Source of the DNA: Pseudooctadecabacter sp.
GTDB taxonomy: Bacteria > Pseudomonadota > Alphaproteobacteria > Rhodobacterales > Rhodobacteraceae
Assembly (NCBI RefSeq): GCF_020627745.1
Contig: NZ_JAHDGE010000005.1
Span: forward strand, 19,437 to 83,436
Length of the DNA: 64,000 bases
Direction of reading: 5' to 3'
Shown: in pieces, positions 1 through 8,604 of the stretch
Numbering within the stretch: position 1 is the first letter of the stretch
Layout of the letters: every line of letters starts with the position of its first letter
Program-made: the position numbers and the translations under genes
The notes under the pieces: generated by a model
The model's database searches: none
What the model saw: only the letters and a program-made list of their open reading frames with translations
What the model was told of the DNA's origin: nothing

Positions 1-54
1 CGTGACGAAGTTCTCAAACGGCTTGAGGCCATCGAAAAACGCTTGCCCAAATAG
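1..54 (+). CDS. C-terminal end of a gene that starts before the window
   Basis: The first frame reads 17 charged residues (RDEVLKRLEAIEKRLPK) and then TAG at 52-54. The Leu/Ile heptad spacing and Glu/Lys/Arg content look like the amphipathic helix that ends many real proteins. The gene converges on dxs. The fragment is too short to assign a family. Confidence 0.4.
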   Translation, partial: RDEVLKRLEAIEKRLPK

Positions 55-66
55 CGCCGCGTCCCC

Positions 67-100
67 CTTCATCTGGCCAGAAAAACTCCCGCCGGAGGCC
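67..100 (-). terminator. Dispersed GC/T-tract element, copy A, behind dxs
   Basis: Read on the minus strand this is a GC-rich dyad (CTCCGGCGGGAG) followed by a T tract and then CCAGATGAAG. It lies about 50 nt past the dxs stop, in the sense orientation. Copies B (4094-4129), C (6396-6450) and D (9650-9731) share the layout. The position behind genes and the T tract suggest a terminator; the conserved bases after the T tract are unexplained. Confidence 0.5.
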
Positions 101-145
101 GCGGGACGGTGGGAGGGGCGTCGGCGCAGCCGCGCGTCGACCCCG

Positions 146-2053
146 TCACGCCCGCTGGCTCAACACCTCAACACCCAGTACATCCAGCACCTTCGCCTCG
201 ATATGCTCCGCATTCATCGCAGCGGTATCGTACATGTCGCGGGGGCTGGACTGGTCGATAAACACATCCGGCAAGACCATCGACCGGAACTTCAGCCCGT
301 GATCGAACACACCTTCATCGGCCAACAGCTGTGCCACATGTGACCCGAACCCGCCAACAGCGCCTTCTTCGACAGTAATCAACGCCTCATGATCGCGCGC
401 CAGCGCAAGGATCATCTCGCGGTCCAGCGGCTTGGCAAACCGTGCATCGGCCACCGTGGGCGTCACCCCCCGTGCCTCCAGCGCCTCGGCGGCCTTCTCA
501 ACTTCCTGCAACCGTGTCCCGAAGGACAGGATCGCCACGCGCGCCCCCTCGCGGATCATCCGGCCTTTGCCGATCTCCAGCGGCTGCGCATCCTCGGGGA
601 TCTCAACGCCCACACCTTCCCCACGGGGAAAGCGGAACGCAATCGGGCCGTCGTCATGACCCACCGCCGTGGCCACCATCCGCACCAACTCTGCCTCATC
701 GGCGGCGGCCATCACCACAAACCCCGGCAGGTTCGCCAGATAGGCCACATCGAAGGACCCCGCATGGGTCGCCCCATCGGCCCCGACCAATCCGGCGCGG
801 TCGATGGCAAATCGCACAGGCAACCGCTGCAGGGCCACATCATGCACCACCTGATCATATCCGCGCTGCAAAAACGTGGAATAGAGCGCGCAAAACGGCT
901 TCATCCCACCCGCAGCCAAACCTGCACAAAACGTCACCGCATGTTGCTCCGCAATGCCCACATCAAAGCACCGCGACGCAAACCGCGACATGAACCGGTC
1001 CAGTCCCGTGCCATCCGGCATCGCCGCCGTCACCGCCACGATCTTGTCGTCCCGCGTGGCCTCCTTGATCAGTGCCTCCGCAAAAACGGACGTATAGGAC
1101 GGCGCATTGCTCGGCGCTTTCTTCTGCTCGCCTGTCACCACATCAAACTTGGCCGTTGCATGGCCGCGATCGGCGCGATGTTCCGCGTAGCCCTTGCCCT
1201 TCTTGGTGATCGCATGGATCAGAATGGGCCCCGTCGCGCGGTCCTTGACCGTCCGCAACACCGACAACAGCTGGTCCATGTTGTGGCCGTCAATCGGCCC
1301 CAGATAGGAAAACCCCAATTCCTCGAACAAGGTCCCGCCAACGGTCATGCCCTTCAGCATTTCCTTCGCCCGCCGCGCGCCTTCCTGAAACGGCTCAGGC
1401 AGGAACGACACCGCCCCCTTGGCCGCCGCCTTGAATTCCTGAAACGGCGCCCCGGCGTACAGGCGGGACAGATAAGACGACATCGCGCCCACAGGCGGGG
1501 CAATCGACATTTCATTGTCGTTCAGGATCACAATCAGCCGCTTGCCCAGATGGCCCGCGTTGTTCATCGCCTCATAAGCCATGCCTGCCGACATGGACCC
1601 GTCGCCAATCACCGCAATGGCGTCCCCGCCTTCACCGCCCAAATCCCGCGCCACCGCAAACCCCAAAGCCGCCGAAATGGACGTGGACGAATGCGCCGCC
1701 CCGAACGGGTCATAGGGCGACTCGCTGCGTTTGGTGAACCCGCTCAGCCCGTCTTTCTGGCGCAAGGTGCGGATGCGGTCGCGCCGACCTGTCAGGATTT
1801 TATGGGGATAACACTGATGGCTCACATCCCAGATGATCTTGTCCTTGGGCGCGTCAAACACCGCATGCAGGGCGACGGTCAGTTCAACCACACCAAGACC
1901 GGCCCCCAAATGGCCGCCCGTCTCGGACACCGTTGAAATCGTCTCGGCCCGCAACTCATCGGCAAGCGTGCGCAACTGCCCGTCAGACAACCCTTTCAGG
2001 TCGCCGGGCAAATCCACCCGGTCCAATGTCGGAGTGTTCGGTCTGTCAGCCAT
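146..2053 (-). CDS. dxs: 1-deoxy-D-xylulose-5-phosphate synthase
   Basis: Condenses pyruvate and glyceraldehyde-3-phosphate with thiamine diphosphate (ThDP) to make DXP, the entry step of the MEP isoprenoid pathway and also a precursor of thiamine and pyridoxal. The 635 residues match the family length. The N-terminal domain carries the ThDP/Mg site GDGSMSAG (about residues 150-157) with the downstream Asn in NDNE. The pyrimidine-binding domain has [10 protein letters not shown], and a transketolase C-terminal domain follows. Upstream on the same strand, 15 nt away, is ispA, so consecutive isoprenoid steps are probably co-transcribed with xseB. The start [16 protein letters not shown] is normal for Rhodobacterales Dxs. 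Confidence 0.97.
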   Translation of the reverse strand: MADRPNTPTLDRVDLPGDLKGLSDGQLRTLADELRAETISTVSETGGHLGAGLGVVELTVALHAVFDAPKDKIIWDVSHQCYPHKILTGRRDRIRTLRQKDGLSGFTKRSESPYDPFGAAHSSTSISAALGFAVARDLGGEGGDAIAVIGDGSMSAGMAYEAMNNAGHLGKRLIVILNDNEMSIAPPVGAMSSYLSRLYAGAPFQEFKAAAKGAVSFLPEPFQEGARRAKEMLKGMTVGGTLFEELGFSYLGPIDGHNMDQLLSVLRTVKDRATGPILIHAITKKGKGYAEHRADRGHATAKFDVVTGEQKKAPSNAPSYTSVFAEALIKEATRDDKIVAVTAAMPDGTGLDRFMSRFASRCFDVGIAEQHAVTFCAGLAAGGMKPFCALYSTFLQRGYDQVVHDVALQRLPVRFAIDRAGLVGADGATHAGSFDVAYLANLPGFVVMAAADEAELVRMVATAVGHDDGPIAFRFPRGEGVGVEIPEDAQPLEIGKGRMIREGARVAILSFGTRLQEVEKAAEALEARGVTPTVADARFAKPLDREMILALARDHEALITVEEGAVGGFGSHVAQLLADEGVFDHGLKFRSMVLPDVFIDQSSPRDMYDTAAMNAEHIEAKVLDVLGVEVLSQRA

Positions 2054-2068
2054 CCGTCCGGCCCTTTC

Positions 2069-2932
2069 TCAGTGCGACCGCGCGATCACGAACCGCGCTG
2101 CCGCGCGCAACGTATCCGCCGCCTCACCATAAGAAGATAGCGCATCACACGCCTCGTCCACCAAGTCTTTGGCGCGACGCTTCGCCCCATCCAGCCCCAT
2201 CAACGATACAAAGGTGGCCTTGCCCGCATCCGCATCCTTGCCCACAGCCTTCCCGACCGCCGCTGCATCACCTTCAACGTCCAGCACATCATCGGCGATC
2301 TGAAAGGCAAGCCCCACCGCATCGCCATAGGTCTTCAACGGCGCAGTCTCGGCCTCGGCCATCATCGCCCCCGCCATGCACGACCATGTCAGCAGCGCAC
2401 CGGTCTTCCCCGCCTGCATCGCCATAATCTGGTCCAGCGTGAACGGCACAGCAGCGGTTTCCGCGGCAATATCCGCCGCCTGCCCGCCCACCATGCCCGC
2501 AACACCGGCATGGCGCGCCAAAGACGCCATCAAAGCGGCCCGAACCGCACCCGATGCGGGCGCATCCCCGATCAACTCAAACGCCAAGGACTGCAAGGCA
2601 TCCCCTGCCAGAATAGCAGTCGCGTCATCCCACGCCTTGTGCACCGTCGGACGCCCGCGACGCATGTCGTCATCATCCATCGCCGGCAGGTCATCGTGCA
2701 CCAGGGAATAGGCATGAACGCATTCAATCGCTGCCGCGACAGGCAATGCACCGTCCGTTCCATGCAATCGCGCCCCTTCCATCACATAGAACCCGCGCAA
2801 CGCCTTGCCGCCCACAACGGCATAGCGCATGGCCTCTGCCAATGGCGGGTGCAGATCACAGACGATCCGCGCTTCCAGAAACTCCGAAATCGCCCCGGCA
2901 TCCGCCGCCAAAGCCGTGCGAAAGTCAGCCAT
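2069..2932 (-). CDS. ispA: Polyprenyl (farnesyl/geranylgeranyl) diphosphate synthase
   Basis: Trans-isoprenyl diphosphate synthase that extends allylic diphosphates with IPP. The first aspartate-rich motif DDLPAMDDDD is at about residues 80-89, followed by RRGRPT. The second motif QIADDVLDVEGD is at about 208-219. I start at MADFRTALAADAG (2932) because the longer in-frame start (2968) would add a basic, family-atypical leader inside xseB. Even so the gene overlaps the end of xseB by 8 nt, implying translational coupling. The residues before the first motif suggest a short-chain (C15/C20) enzyme, but product length cannot be settled from sequence. Confidence 0.93.
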   Translation of the reverse strand: MADFRTALAADAGAISEFLEARIVCDLHPPLAEAMRYAVVGGKALRGFYVMEGARLHGTDGALPVAAAIECVHAYSLVHDDLPAMDDDDMRRGRPTVHKAWDDATAILAGDALQSLAFELIGDAPASGAVRAALMASLARHAGVAGMVGGQAADIAAETAAVPFTLDQIMAMQAGKTGALLTWSCMAGAMMAEAETAPLKTYGDAVGLAFQIADDVLDVEGDAAAVGKAVGKDADAGKATFVSLMGLDGAKRRAKDLVDEACDALSSYGEAADTLRAAARFVIARSH

Positions 2933-3161
2933 CCAAAGGCGCCGTGCCCGTGGGGGTGCCATCGGCATCCAGTGTCAGCTTGGCCACCTTTTCCTCGGCG
3001 TCTTTCAACTTTGCCTCACAGCGCTTTTTCAGCGCAGCACCCCGCTCATAAAGTGCTATGGACTGATCCAACGGCACTTCACCGCGCTCCAACTGGCCCA
3101 CGACCTGTTCCAACTCGCGCAACGCGTCCTCAAAGCTCATCTCGCTGACATCCGTGCTCAT
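2925..3161 (-). CDS. xseB: Exodeoxyribonuclease VII small subunit
   Basis: Small helical subunit of ExoVII, the nuclease that degrades single-stranded DNA from both ends; several copies bind one XseA. The 78 residues contain the family signature FEDALRELEQVVGQLERGEVPLDQSIALYERG. The start codon overlaps the stop of the upstream histone-deacetylase-like gene as ATGA, and its own end overlaps ispA, so it is the hinge of a tightly packed operon. The xseB-ispA-dxs order is common in alphaproteobacteria. No xseA lies in the window. Confidence 0.95.
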   Translation of the reverse strand: MSTDVSEMSFEDALRELEQVVGQLERGEVPLDQSIALYERGAALKKRCEAKLKDAEEKVAKLTLDADGTPTGTAPLDG

Positions 3162-4081
3162 TGTCCGCGGTCCTCCAAAACCTCTACATGGGCGCGGGCC
3201 GACCGGCCCAACGCGTCCAGATCATATCCCCCCTCAAGACAGGACACCACCCGACCATCGCAAAACCGGTCCGCCAGATCACACAGCTGTTCCGTGACCC
3301 ATGCAAAATCGCTGTCCTGCAGCATCATACCCGCCAGTGGATCATCCGCATGTGCATCAAATCCGGCGGAAATGATCAGAAGTTCAGGTTTGAACGCCTC
3401 GATCCGGGGACAGACATGATCCCGCCACGCGGCCTGAAACGCCGCCGACCCGGCCCCATCCGGCAAAGGCACATTCAGCACATTGCCGACACCGGTCTCA
3501 TGGGCCGCCCCCGTGCCGGGATAAAGCGGCATCTGATGCGACGAACAGAACAAAATCCGCGCGTCTTCTTCCACCAGATCCTGCGTGCCGTTGCCGTGGT
3601 GCACGTCGAAATCAACAATCGCTACGCGGGATAATCCGTGAAACTCCAACGCATGTTTGGCCGCCACCGCGACATTGCCGAAAAAGCAAAACCCCATGGC
3701 CGTCTCGCGCTCTGCATGATGCCCCGGCGGGCGCATGGCCACAAAGGCGTTGCGGACCTGCCCGTCCATGACCATATCCACGGCCTTCACCGCACCACCC
3801 GCGGCGCGAAACGCCGCCTCAAGCGATCCCACGGACATATGCGTATCCGCATCCAAAGACCGCCAGCCGTCCTCCGGCGCTGCCGCACGGATGCTGTCCA
3901 CATAAGATTTCGGATGACAGCGCAGCAGATCATCCTCCGCCACCAAAGGTGCCTCCACGGGGGTCAGCGCCATCCCCTCCAACGCCCCCAAAACCGCATC
4001 CAGCCGCGCCACCTGTTCAGGATGGCCCGGCGGCGTCACATGATCGTATCCTGCCTTATGGGTCATCAGCGCCGTTGCCAT
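3158..4081 (-). CDS. Histone-deacetylase-family (acetoin utilization/acetylpolyamine) amidohydrolase
   Basis: Zinc-dependent deacetylase fold, about 307 residues. Visible motifs are RPPGHHAE (the paired catalytic histidines), VDFDVHHGNGTQD (zinc Asp and His), SAGFDAHADDPL (second zinc Asp) and CLEGGYDLDAL (catalytic loop Gly/Tyr). Bacterial members act on acetylated polyamines, other small amides or protein lysines, and the substrate cannot be told here. I begin at MATALMTHKAGYDHVTPPGHPEQ (4081); the longer start at 4108 runs into repeat copy B. It leads the xseB-ispA-dxs run with an ATGA overlap. Confidence 0.9.
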   Translation of the reverse strand: MATALMTHKAGYDHVTPPGHPEQVARLDAVLGALEGMALTPVEAPLVAEDDLLRCHPKSYVDSIRAAAPEDGWRSLDADTHMSVGSLEAAFRAAGGAVKAVDMVMDGQVRNAFVAMRPPGHHAERETAMGFCFFGNVAVAAKHALEFHGLSRVAIVDFDVHHGNGTQDLVEEDARILFCSSHQMPLYPGTGAAHETGVGNVLNVPLPDGAGSAAFQAAWRDHVCPRIEAFKPELLIISAGFDAHADDPLAGMMLQDSDFAWVTEQLCDLADRFCDGRVVSCLEGGYDLDALGRSARAHVEVLEDRGQ

Positions 4082-4093
4082 GGGCGGTCCCTC

Positions 4094-4129
4094 CTTCATC
4101 TTGGCCAAAAAACTCCCGCCGGAGGCACC
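4094..4129 (-). terminator. Dispersed GC/T-tract element, copy B, behind the response regulator
   Basis: On the minus strand the dyad CTCCGGCGGGAG is followed by TTTTTTGGCC and AGATGAAG, close to copy A at 67-100. It lies between the stop of the response regulator and the start of the deacetylase gene, so it would end the regulator transcript and insulate the next operon. Confidence 0.5.
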
Positions 4130-4148
4130 AAAATTTCGAAATTTTGGT
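4127..4148. repeat. Perfect 22-nt palindrome
   Basis: ACCAAAATTTC and its exact reverse complement meet at a central TCGA, giving 22 symmetric bases with an AT-rich core in GC-rich DNA. It sits 11 nt past the response-regulator stop, next to repeat copy B. It could be the stem of a terminator (T run on either strand) or a protein-binding site. Confidence 0.7.
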
Positions 4149-4159
4149 CCACCCCCACC

Positions 4160-4861
4160 TTAGTCGGGTGCCAGCATGTAACCCGCCCCGCGCACCGTCT
4201 GCAAATAGCGCGGCTGCTTGGGGTCGGCCTCCAACTTGCGCCGCAGCCGGGTGATCTGGACATCCACCGCGCGCTCCTGCGCCTGCCCACCGGCGCGGCC
4301 CAGCTTTTCCACCAGATCGGTGCGGCTCAGGGCCTCCGCAGGTGTGGCCGAAAAGATCTTCATCAATTGCACTTCCGTCGCCGTCAGACGCACCAACTCG
4401 TCCCCGCGCCACAATTCGCCACGTTCCATGTCATAGCGCAGCGGCCCCAGATGCAGCACCTTGGGCACCTCGCGCTCCGCCTCGCTCGGCGGGACACGGC
4501 GCAGGATCGAATTGATCCGCAACAACAGCTCCTTTGGCTCGAACGGCTTGGCCAGATAATCATCCGCCCCCGCCTCAAGCCCGGTGATCCGGTCCCCCGT
4601 TTCCGCCTTCGCCGTCAAAAGCAGGATCGGCGTGTCGCGATCCTTTCGCAAATCCGCACACAATGACACGCCGTCCTCTCCCGGCATCATCACGTCCAGC
4701 ACGATCATGTCGAAATCCAACCCCGACAGGATACGCCGCGCATGGGCGGCTTCCCGTGCGGCAGTCACCAGAAACCCGCTGCGGACAAGAAACTTCTGCA
4801 ACAGGACACGGATGCGCTCGTCATCGTCCACAATCAACAAATGGGGCTGGTCGTTATGCAT
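4160..4861 (-). CDS. petR: OmpR/PhoB-type response regulator, PetR-like
   Basis: The receiver domain (about 1-120) has the acidic pocket DDDE, phospho-acceptor Asp in LDVMMPGEDG, Thr/Ala in LLLTAKAE, and Lys in AKPFEPKELLLRI. The C-terminal winged helix (about 135-233) ends TRLRRKLEADPKQPRYLQTVRGAGYM. No histidine kinase is adjacent. A MarR regulator ends 4 nt upstream on the same strand, the arrangement of petP-petR described in Rhodobacter capsulatus, where PetR is needed for cytochrome bc1-dependent growth. The family call is certain; the petR name rests on this arrangement and remembered resemblance. Confidence 0.9.
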   Translation of the reverse strand: MHNDQPHLLIVDDDERIRVLLQKFLVRSGFLVTAAREAAHARRILSGLDFDMIVLDVMMPGEDGVSLCADLRKDRDTPILLLTAKAETGDRITGLEAGADDYLAKPFEPKELLLRINSILRRVPPSEAEREVPKVLHLGPLRYDMERGELWRGDELVRLTATEVQLMKIFSATPAEALSRTDLVEKLGRAGGQAQERAVDVQITRLRRKLEADPKQPRYLQTVRGAGYMLAPD

Positions 4862-4865
4862 CGCG

Positions 4866-5369
4866 CTATCCCTTCAGATCCTTCAGCGCCGCATATCGCG
4901 CCGCACTCTCTTCATCCATCATCGCCTCAAGAACCTGCCGGAACCCCGCCACCGCATCCGGCCCCGCCGCACGATAGGCCGCCCGCATCCTGTCCCGCTG
5001 GGCGTCCGACAATGTCCTCTCCAGGGCCTCACCCGCGTCGGTCAGAAACAAATGCCGCTCCCGTTTGTCGCGCTGGCCCACCTCACTGCGCACAAGACCA
5101 TCCTCAACCAAAGCACGCAATACACGGTTCAGGGATTGCTTCGTGACCCCGAGGATGGCCAACAGGTTGTTGACTGTCGTGCCGGGGCTTCGGTTGATAA
5201 AGTGAATGGCACGATGATGGGCGCGGCCATAGGCCATATCGGCAAGAATACGGTCCGGATCCGCCGTGAAGCCGCGGTAGGCAAAGAACATCGCCTCGAT
5301 CCCCTTGCGCAGCTGTTCATCGGTCAAAAACAACAGCGCATTGCCGCTGTCCCGCGCGCCCGTGTCCAT
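4866..5369 (-). CDS. petP: MarR-family transcriptional regulator, PetP-like
   Basis: About 167 residues with a winged helix typical of MarR. The recognition region reads TTVNNLLAILGVTKQSLNRVLRALVEDGLV, followed by the wing with the basic run GQRDKRERHLFLTDAGEAL. I choose the ATG at 5369 because GGAGG lies 5 nt ahead; the ATG at 5396 has no such site. It is immediately followed by the PetR-like regulator (4-nt gap), so they share a transcript. It is divergent from ilvE, and a partial dyad at 5396-5418 could be its own operator. Confidence 0.88.
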   Translation of the reverse strand: MDTGARDSGNALLFLTDEQLRKGIEAMFFAYRGFTADPDRILADMAYGRAHHRAIHFINRSPGTTVNNLLAILGVTKQSLNRVLRALVEDGLVRSEVGQRDKRERHLFLTDAGEALERTLSDAQRDRMRAAYRAAGPDAVAGFRQVLEAMMDEESAARYAALKDLKG

Positions 5370-5395
5370 AGCGGCCTCCTTCACATTCCCCGTCA

Positions 5396-5418
5396 TAATA
5401 CGTCAGCTTTGTTGACAT
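5396..5418. promoter_or_regulatory. Partial dyad between petP-like gene and ilvE
   Basis: The half-sites GTCA and TGAC are 7 bases apart, with AAT/ATT flanks that match when two bases are skipped on one side. MarR proteins usually bind such dyads near their own start. The symmetry is imperfect. Confidence 0.25.
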
Positions 5419-5515
5419 TCCAAGAACTCAAAGGTATCGAATCGCAGGTTTGGCGCAATAAAATGACCGCATCGGACCTAAAGACGTAATAAATGCAAAT
5501 CTGATGGAGGGCATT

Positions 5516-6385
5516 ATGGCCGGTGCATATGATGATCGTGATGGCAAAATCTGGATGGACGGCCAGCTGGTCGACTGGCGCGCCGCCAACGTGCACATCC
5601 TCAGCCATGCCATGCACTACGCGTCCTCCGTCTTCGAAGGCGAACGGTGCTACAACGGCAAAATCTTTCTCAGCCGCGAACACTCCGAACGCCTGCATTT
5701 CTCCGCCGGAGAGCTGGACTTCCAGATCCCCTACACCGTTGACGAAATCGAGGCCGCCAAGGCCGAGGTGATCAAGGCCAACAACCTGTCCGACGCCTAC
5801 GTGCGCGCCGTTGCATGGCGCGGCGCGGGCGAAGACATGGGCGTCGCATCGCAACGCAACCCCGTGCATCTGGCCATCGCCGCATGGGAATGGGGCAACT
5901 ACTATGGCGACGCCAAGATGAAAGGCGCGAAAATCGACATCGCGAAATGGAAACGCCCCTCCCCTGAAACGATCCCCGTACACGCCAAGGCCGCAGGTCT
6001 TTACATGATCTGCACAACCTCCAAACATGCCGCCGAAGCCAAGGGCTGTTCGGACGCCTTGTTCATGGACTACCGCGGCTATGTGGCCGAATGCACCGGT
6101 GCCAACATCTTCTTCGTCAAGGATGGCGAAGTCCACACGCCCAAGGCCGATGTCTTCCTGAACGGCCTGACGCGCCAGACCGTGATCAGCCGGTTGAAAG
6201 ACCGCCAGATCGCGGTTCATGAACGGGTGATCATGCCCGAAGAACTCGAAGGGTTCGAACAATGCTGGCTGACAGGCACCGCCGCCGAAGTCACGCCGGT
6301 GGGCCAGATCGGTGACTATAATTTTGAGGTCGGCGCGCTGTGTCGCGACGTGGCTGAAGACTACGAAAAGCTGGTCCGCACTTAG
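5516..6385 (+). CDS. ilvE: Branched-chain amino acid aminotransferase
   Basis: Fold-type IV PLP enzyme that interconverts Leu/Ile/Val with their 2-oxo acids. The 289 residues match the family. Seen: ILSHAMHYASSVFEGER near the N-terminus, the region carrying the PLP lysine (AKAAGLYMICTTSKHAAEAKG), ECTGANIFFVKDG, and the phosphate-binding LTGTAAEVTPVGQIG. GGAGG at 5506-5510 places the start at 5516, not the in-frame ATG at 5504 that contains this ribosome-binding site. It stands alone, divergent from the MarR/PetR pair, with a GC-rich terminator-like element behind it. No leader peptide rich in branched-chain codons is visible. Confidence 0.95.
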   Translation: MAGAYDDRDGKIWMDGQLVDWRAANVHILSHAMHYASSVFEGERCYNGKIFLSREHSERLHFSAGELDFQIPYTVDEIEAAKAEVIKANNLSDAYVRAVAWRGAGEDMGVASQRNPVHLAIAAWEWGNYYGDAKMKGAKIDIAKWKRPSPETIPVHAKAAGLYMICTTSKHAAEAKGCSDALFMDYRGYVAECTGANIFFVKDGEVHTPKADVFLNGLTRQTVISRLKDRQIAVHERVIMPEELEGFEQCWLTGTAAEVTPVGQIGDYNFEVGALCRDVAEDYEKLVRT

Positions 6386-6395
6386 GCAAAGGGCG

Positions 6396-6450
6396 GAGGG
6401 GGGCCAGCCCCCCGGCCTGCGGCCTCCCCCCGGAGTTTTCGGATCAGAAG
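6396..6450 (+). terminator. Dispersed GC/T-tract element, copy C, behind ilvE
   Basis: A perfect GGGGGGC/GCCCCCC stem with a 2-nt gap (6398-6413) is followed by GGCCTGCGGCC, CCCCCCGGAGTTTTCGG and ATCAGAAGAA. It has the same dyad, T tract and CAGA-GAA order as copies A, B and D, in sense orientation 11 nt past the ilvE stop. Confidence 0.55.
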
Positions 6451-6546
6451 AATAAAGGACGCGGCGCATCAAACGGTGGCGTCGCGTTTTTCATTCGGGC
6501 ACGCAGGGTGGGCACGCCCGTCGTCAGACGGCGGGGCCAGCGGGCG

Positions 6547-7488
6547 TCATTGCAAACCCTTCGCCCGGACTTTGCGCCGCGCGGTTTCATCCCGGCCCAG
6601 CGCCCGTTCCCGCAGAACAATAATGACGCCCGCCGCAATCACGAACCCCGCACCGATTGTCATGCTCGCGGTTGGCACTTCGCTGAACCAGATCCACCCG
6701 ATCAGGACAGACCACAGCATCGACACATAGGTGAAGGGTGCAAGCACCCCGGCCTCGGCAAAGCGATAGCTTGACGTTAGTAAAATCTGACCCAGCCCAC
6801 CGACCACACCCGCGCCGACCAACAACGCCCATTCCGCGCCATTGGGCCAGACCCAGCCGAACGGCAGTGTCACCAAGGACAGCACCGCAGATGTCATGGA
6901 GAACCAGAACACAATCGCCGTAGTGCTTTCCTGCCCCGCCATGCCTTTGACAAAGACCTGCGCCAATGCGGCCAGACAAGCGGACCCAAGCGTCAATCCC
7001 ACGCCCAAAGCCTCCACCGATCCAAGGCCCACCGACAAACGTGGTGCCACGATGATCACCACGCCGACAAAGCCAAGCAACACGGCAGCGATACGCACGG
7101 CCCGAAACTTTTCCCCAAGGATCAAGGCGGCCAGCACGACCATCACGATGGGCGTTACAAACCGGATCGCCGTCACCTCCGGCAGGGGCAAAAACTTCAA
7201 CCCCGCAAACCCAAGCCCCATGGCACAGGACCCGACGATCCCCCGCACCGCATGATTGCGCACCGACCGGGTGCGGACGCCTGCGCGAATGCCCCCGTGT
7301 GTGACCAGCCAAACCAGCAAAATCGGCATCGCCATGACCGAGCGGAAGAACATCGCCTCACCGGCAGGCACCCTGTCTGCCGCTTTGATGAAGGCCGACA
7401 TCACGGTAAACACCGTCACCGCCGACAGCATCAGAAACACGCCGCGCGCGACATTCGGGACAGGAAGGCTAGGGGTGGCCGGGGTCAT
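6547..7488 (-). CDS. EamA-family (drug/metabolite transporter) permease
   Basis: Inner-membrane carrier of about 313 residues with ten predicted hydrophobic helices in two EamA repeats. The first half includes FFRSVMAMPILLVWLVTHGG and the second begins near ALGVGLTLGSACLAALAQVF. Family members export amino acids, nucleotides or other metabolites; no motif here tells the substrate. The C-terminus is basic and cytoplasmic (RERALGRDETARRKVRAKGLQ). It is 21 nt downstream of the sugar dehydrogenase on the same strand and may share its transcript. Confidence 0.88.
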   Translation of the reverse strand: MTPATPSLPVPNVARGVFLMLSAVTVFTVMSAFIKAADRVPAGEAMFFRSVMAMPILLVWLVTHGGIRAGVRTRSVRNHAVRGIVGSCAMGLGFAGLKFLPLPEVTAIRFVTPIVMVVLAALILGEKFRAVRIAAVLLGFVGVVIIVAPRLSVGLGSVEALGVGLTLGSACLAALAQVFVKGMAGQESTTAIVFWFSMTSAVLSLVTLPFGWVWPNGAEWALLVGAGVVGGLGQILLTSSYRFAEAGVLAPFTYVSMLWSVLIGWIWFSEVPTASMTIGAGFVIAAGVIIVLRERALGRDETARRKVRAKGLQ

Positions 7489-7509
7489 GCCCCTGCCTAC
7501 GCCGATCCG

Positions 7510-8604
7510 TCACTCGGCACCACCCACCGGTGTCACCCGCAGAATGTCGGCACCGGGCGCGTCGACCAGAACCAGCAGATCGCCGTTTGCCAAAACCTCG
7601 ACATCGCGGACACGGCCCACATCGCGCAGCAACCGTTCCTCGCCCACAACACGTCCGTCTTCCAGTTTCAGCCGGTTCAACCCGCCAGGGTTCAAGGACG
7701 ACACGAACAAATCCCCCCGCCACGGCGCAAAGTCCGCATCTGCGGGATAGCTGCCCATGCCACCGGGTGCGATGACAGGATCCCAGTAGTAGACCGGTTG
7801 TTCATAGCCTTCGGCCACGGCCTCACCACCGGTGATATCGCGGCCGTTGTAATTGATCCCGTAGGAGATCACCGGCCAGCCGTAATTCAGCCCCTGCTGC
7901 GGACGGTTCAATTCATCGCCGCCGCGCGGTCCATGTTCCACCGTCCACAGATCTCCGTCACGGATCACAGCACCTTGAATATTGCGGTGCCCCGTTGACC
8001 AGACGCGCACGTCTGTCCCGTCAAACCACAGCACCTTCCCCACCGTATTGTCGCCCTGCGACAACTCCGGCGTGCCGCGATCACCGGATGTGATCCATGC
8101 GCCTCCCTCCACGGGAATGATCCGGCTGCCAAAATGCTGACCCGCATTGGTCGCGGGCGATTGGACAAAGATATCCTCGACATCAACCAAAGTCGCACCA
8201 TCCAACCGACCCCGCGCGGCGGCCAAGGCAACACCACCCTGCACAGCCTTGGAATAGGTCCAGTAAACCAGACCGTCCGGCCCCACCGCCACATCCAGCA
8301 AACCGCCCTGCCGAATGGCCTCTACCTCTGGCAACCCTTGAACCTCGGCCACCTCGCGGTTCTCATCGACCACCCGCATCCGCCCGCCGCGTTCCGTCAC
8401 CAAGAACCGGCCATCCGGCAAAGGTGCAATCCCCCAGGGAAAATCGAAACCGCTCGCAAAGGTGCTGACCTCGACCTCGGTTTCCGGCAGTTCAGGCGCG
8501 CGGGTCTGGTTTTCAAACAGCGGATCAAAGTCCGCATTCTTGGGCCCCTGTTCCACCTGTCCGAAAGCCATCACCGGCAGGACACATAAGACATACCTCA
8601 ACAT
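7510..8604 (-). CDS. PQQ-type soluble aldose (glucose/sorbosone) dehydrogenase, exported
   Basis: Six-bladed propeller dehydrogenase of 364 residues. An N-terminal signal peptide ([15 protein letters not shown]) predicts the periplasm. Propeller signatures include FPWGIAPLPDGRFLVTERGGRM, RQGGLLDVAVGPDGLVYWTYS, RIIPVEGGAWITSGDRG, NIQGAV and NYGWPVISYGINYNG. E. coli YliI-like members oxidise aldoses with PQQ. No PQQ synthesis genes are in the window, so cofactor supply is unknown. The start codon overlaps the queG stop by one base (TGATG), implying coupled translation with queG. Confidence 0.88.
   Translation of the reverse strand: MLRYVLCVLPVMAFGQVEQGPKNADFDPLFENQTRAPELPETEVEVSTFASGFDFPWGIAPLPDGRFLVTERGGRMRVVDENREVAEVQGLPEVEAIRQGGLLDVAVGPDGLVYWTYSKAVQGGVALAAARGRLDGATLVDVEDIFVQSPATNAGQHFGSRIIPVEGGAWITSGDRGTPELSQGDNTVGKVLWFDGTDVRVWSTGHRNIQGAVIRDGDLWTVEHGPRGGDELNRPQQGLNYGWPVISYGINYNGRDITGGEAVAEGYEQPVYYWDPVIAPGGMGSYPADADFAPWRGDLFVSSLNPGGLNRLKLEDGRVVGEERLLRDVGRVRDVEVLANGDLLVLVDAPGADILRVTPVGGAE

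Noticed and set aside
389-1936. 515-codon open frame opposite dxs
   Set aside because: It is antisense to a fully conserved dxs, is rich in Arg/His/Gln as expected from GC-rich reverse frames, and has no domain or ribosome-binding site.
5393-6472. 359-codon minus-strand frame opposite ilvE
   Set aside because: ilvE is complete and has a good ribosome-binding site; this frame is its reverse shadow.
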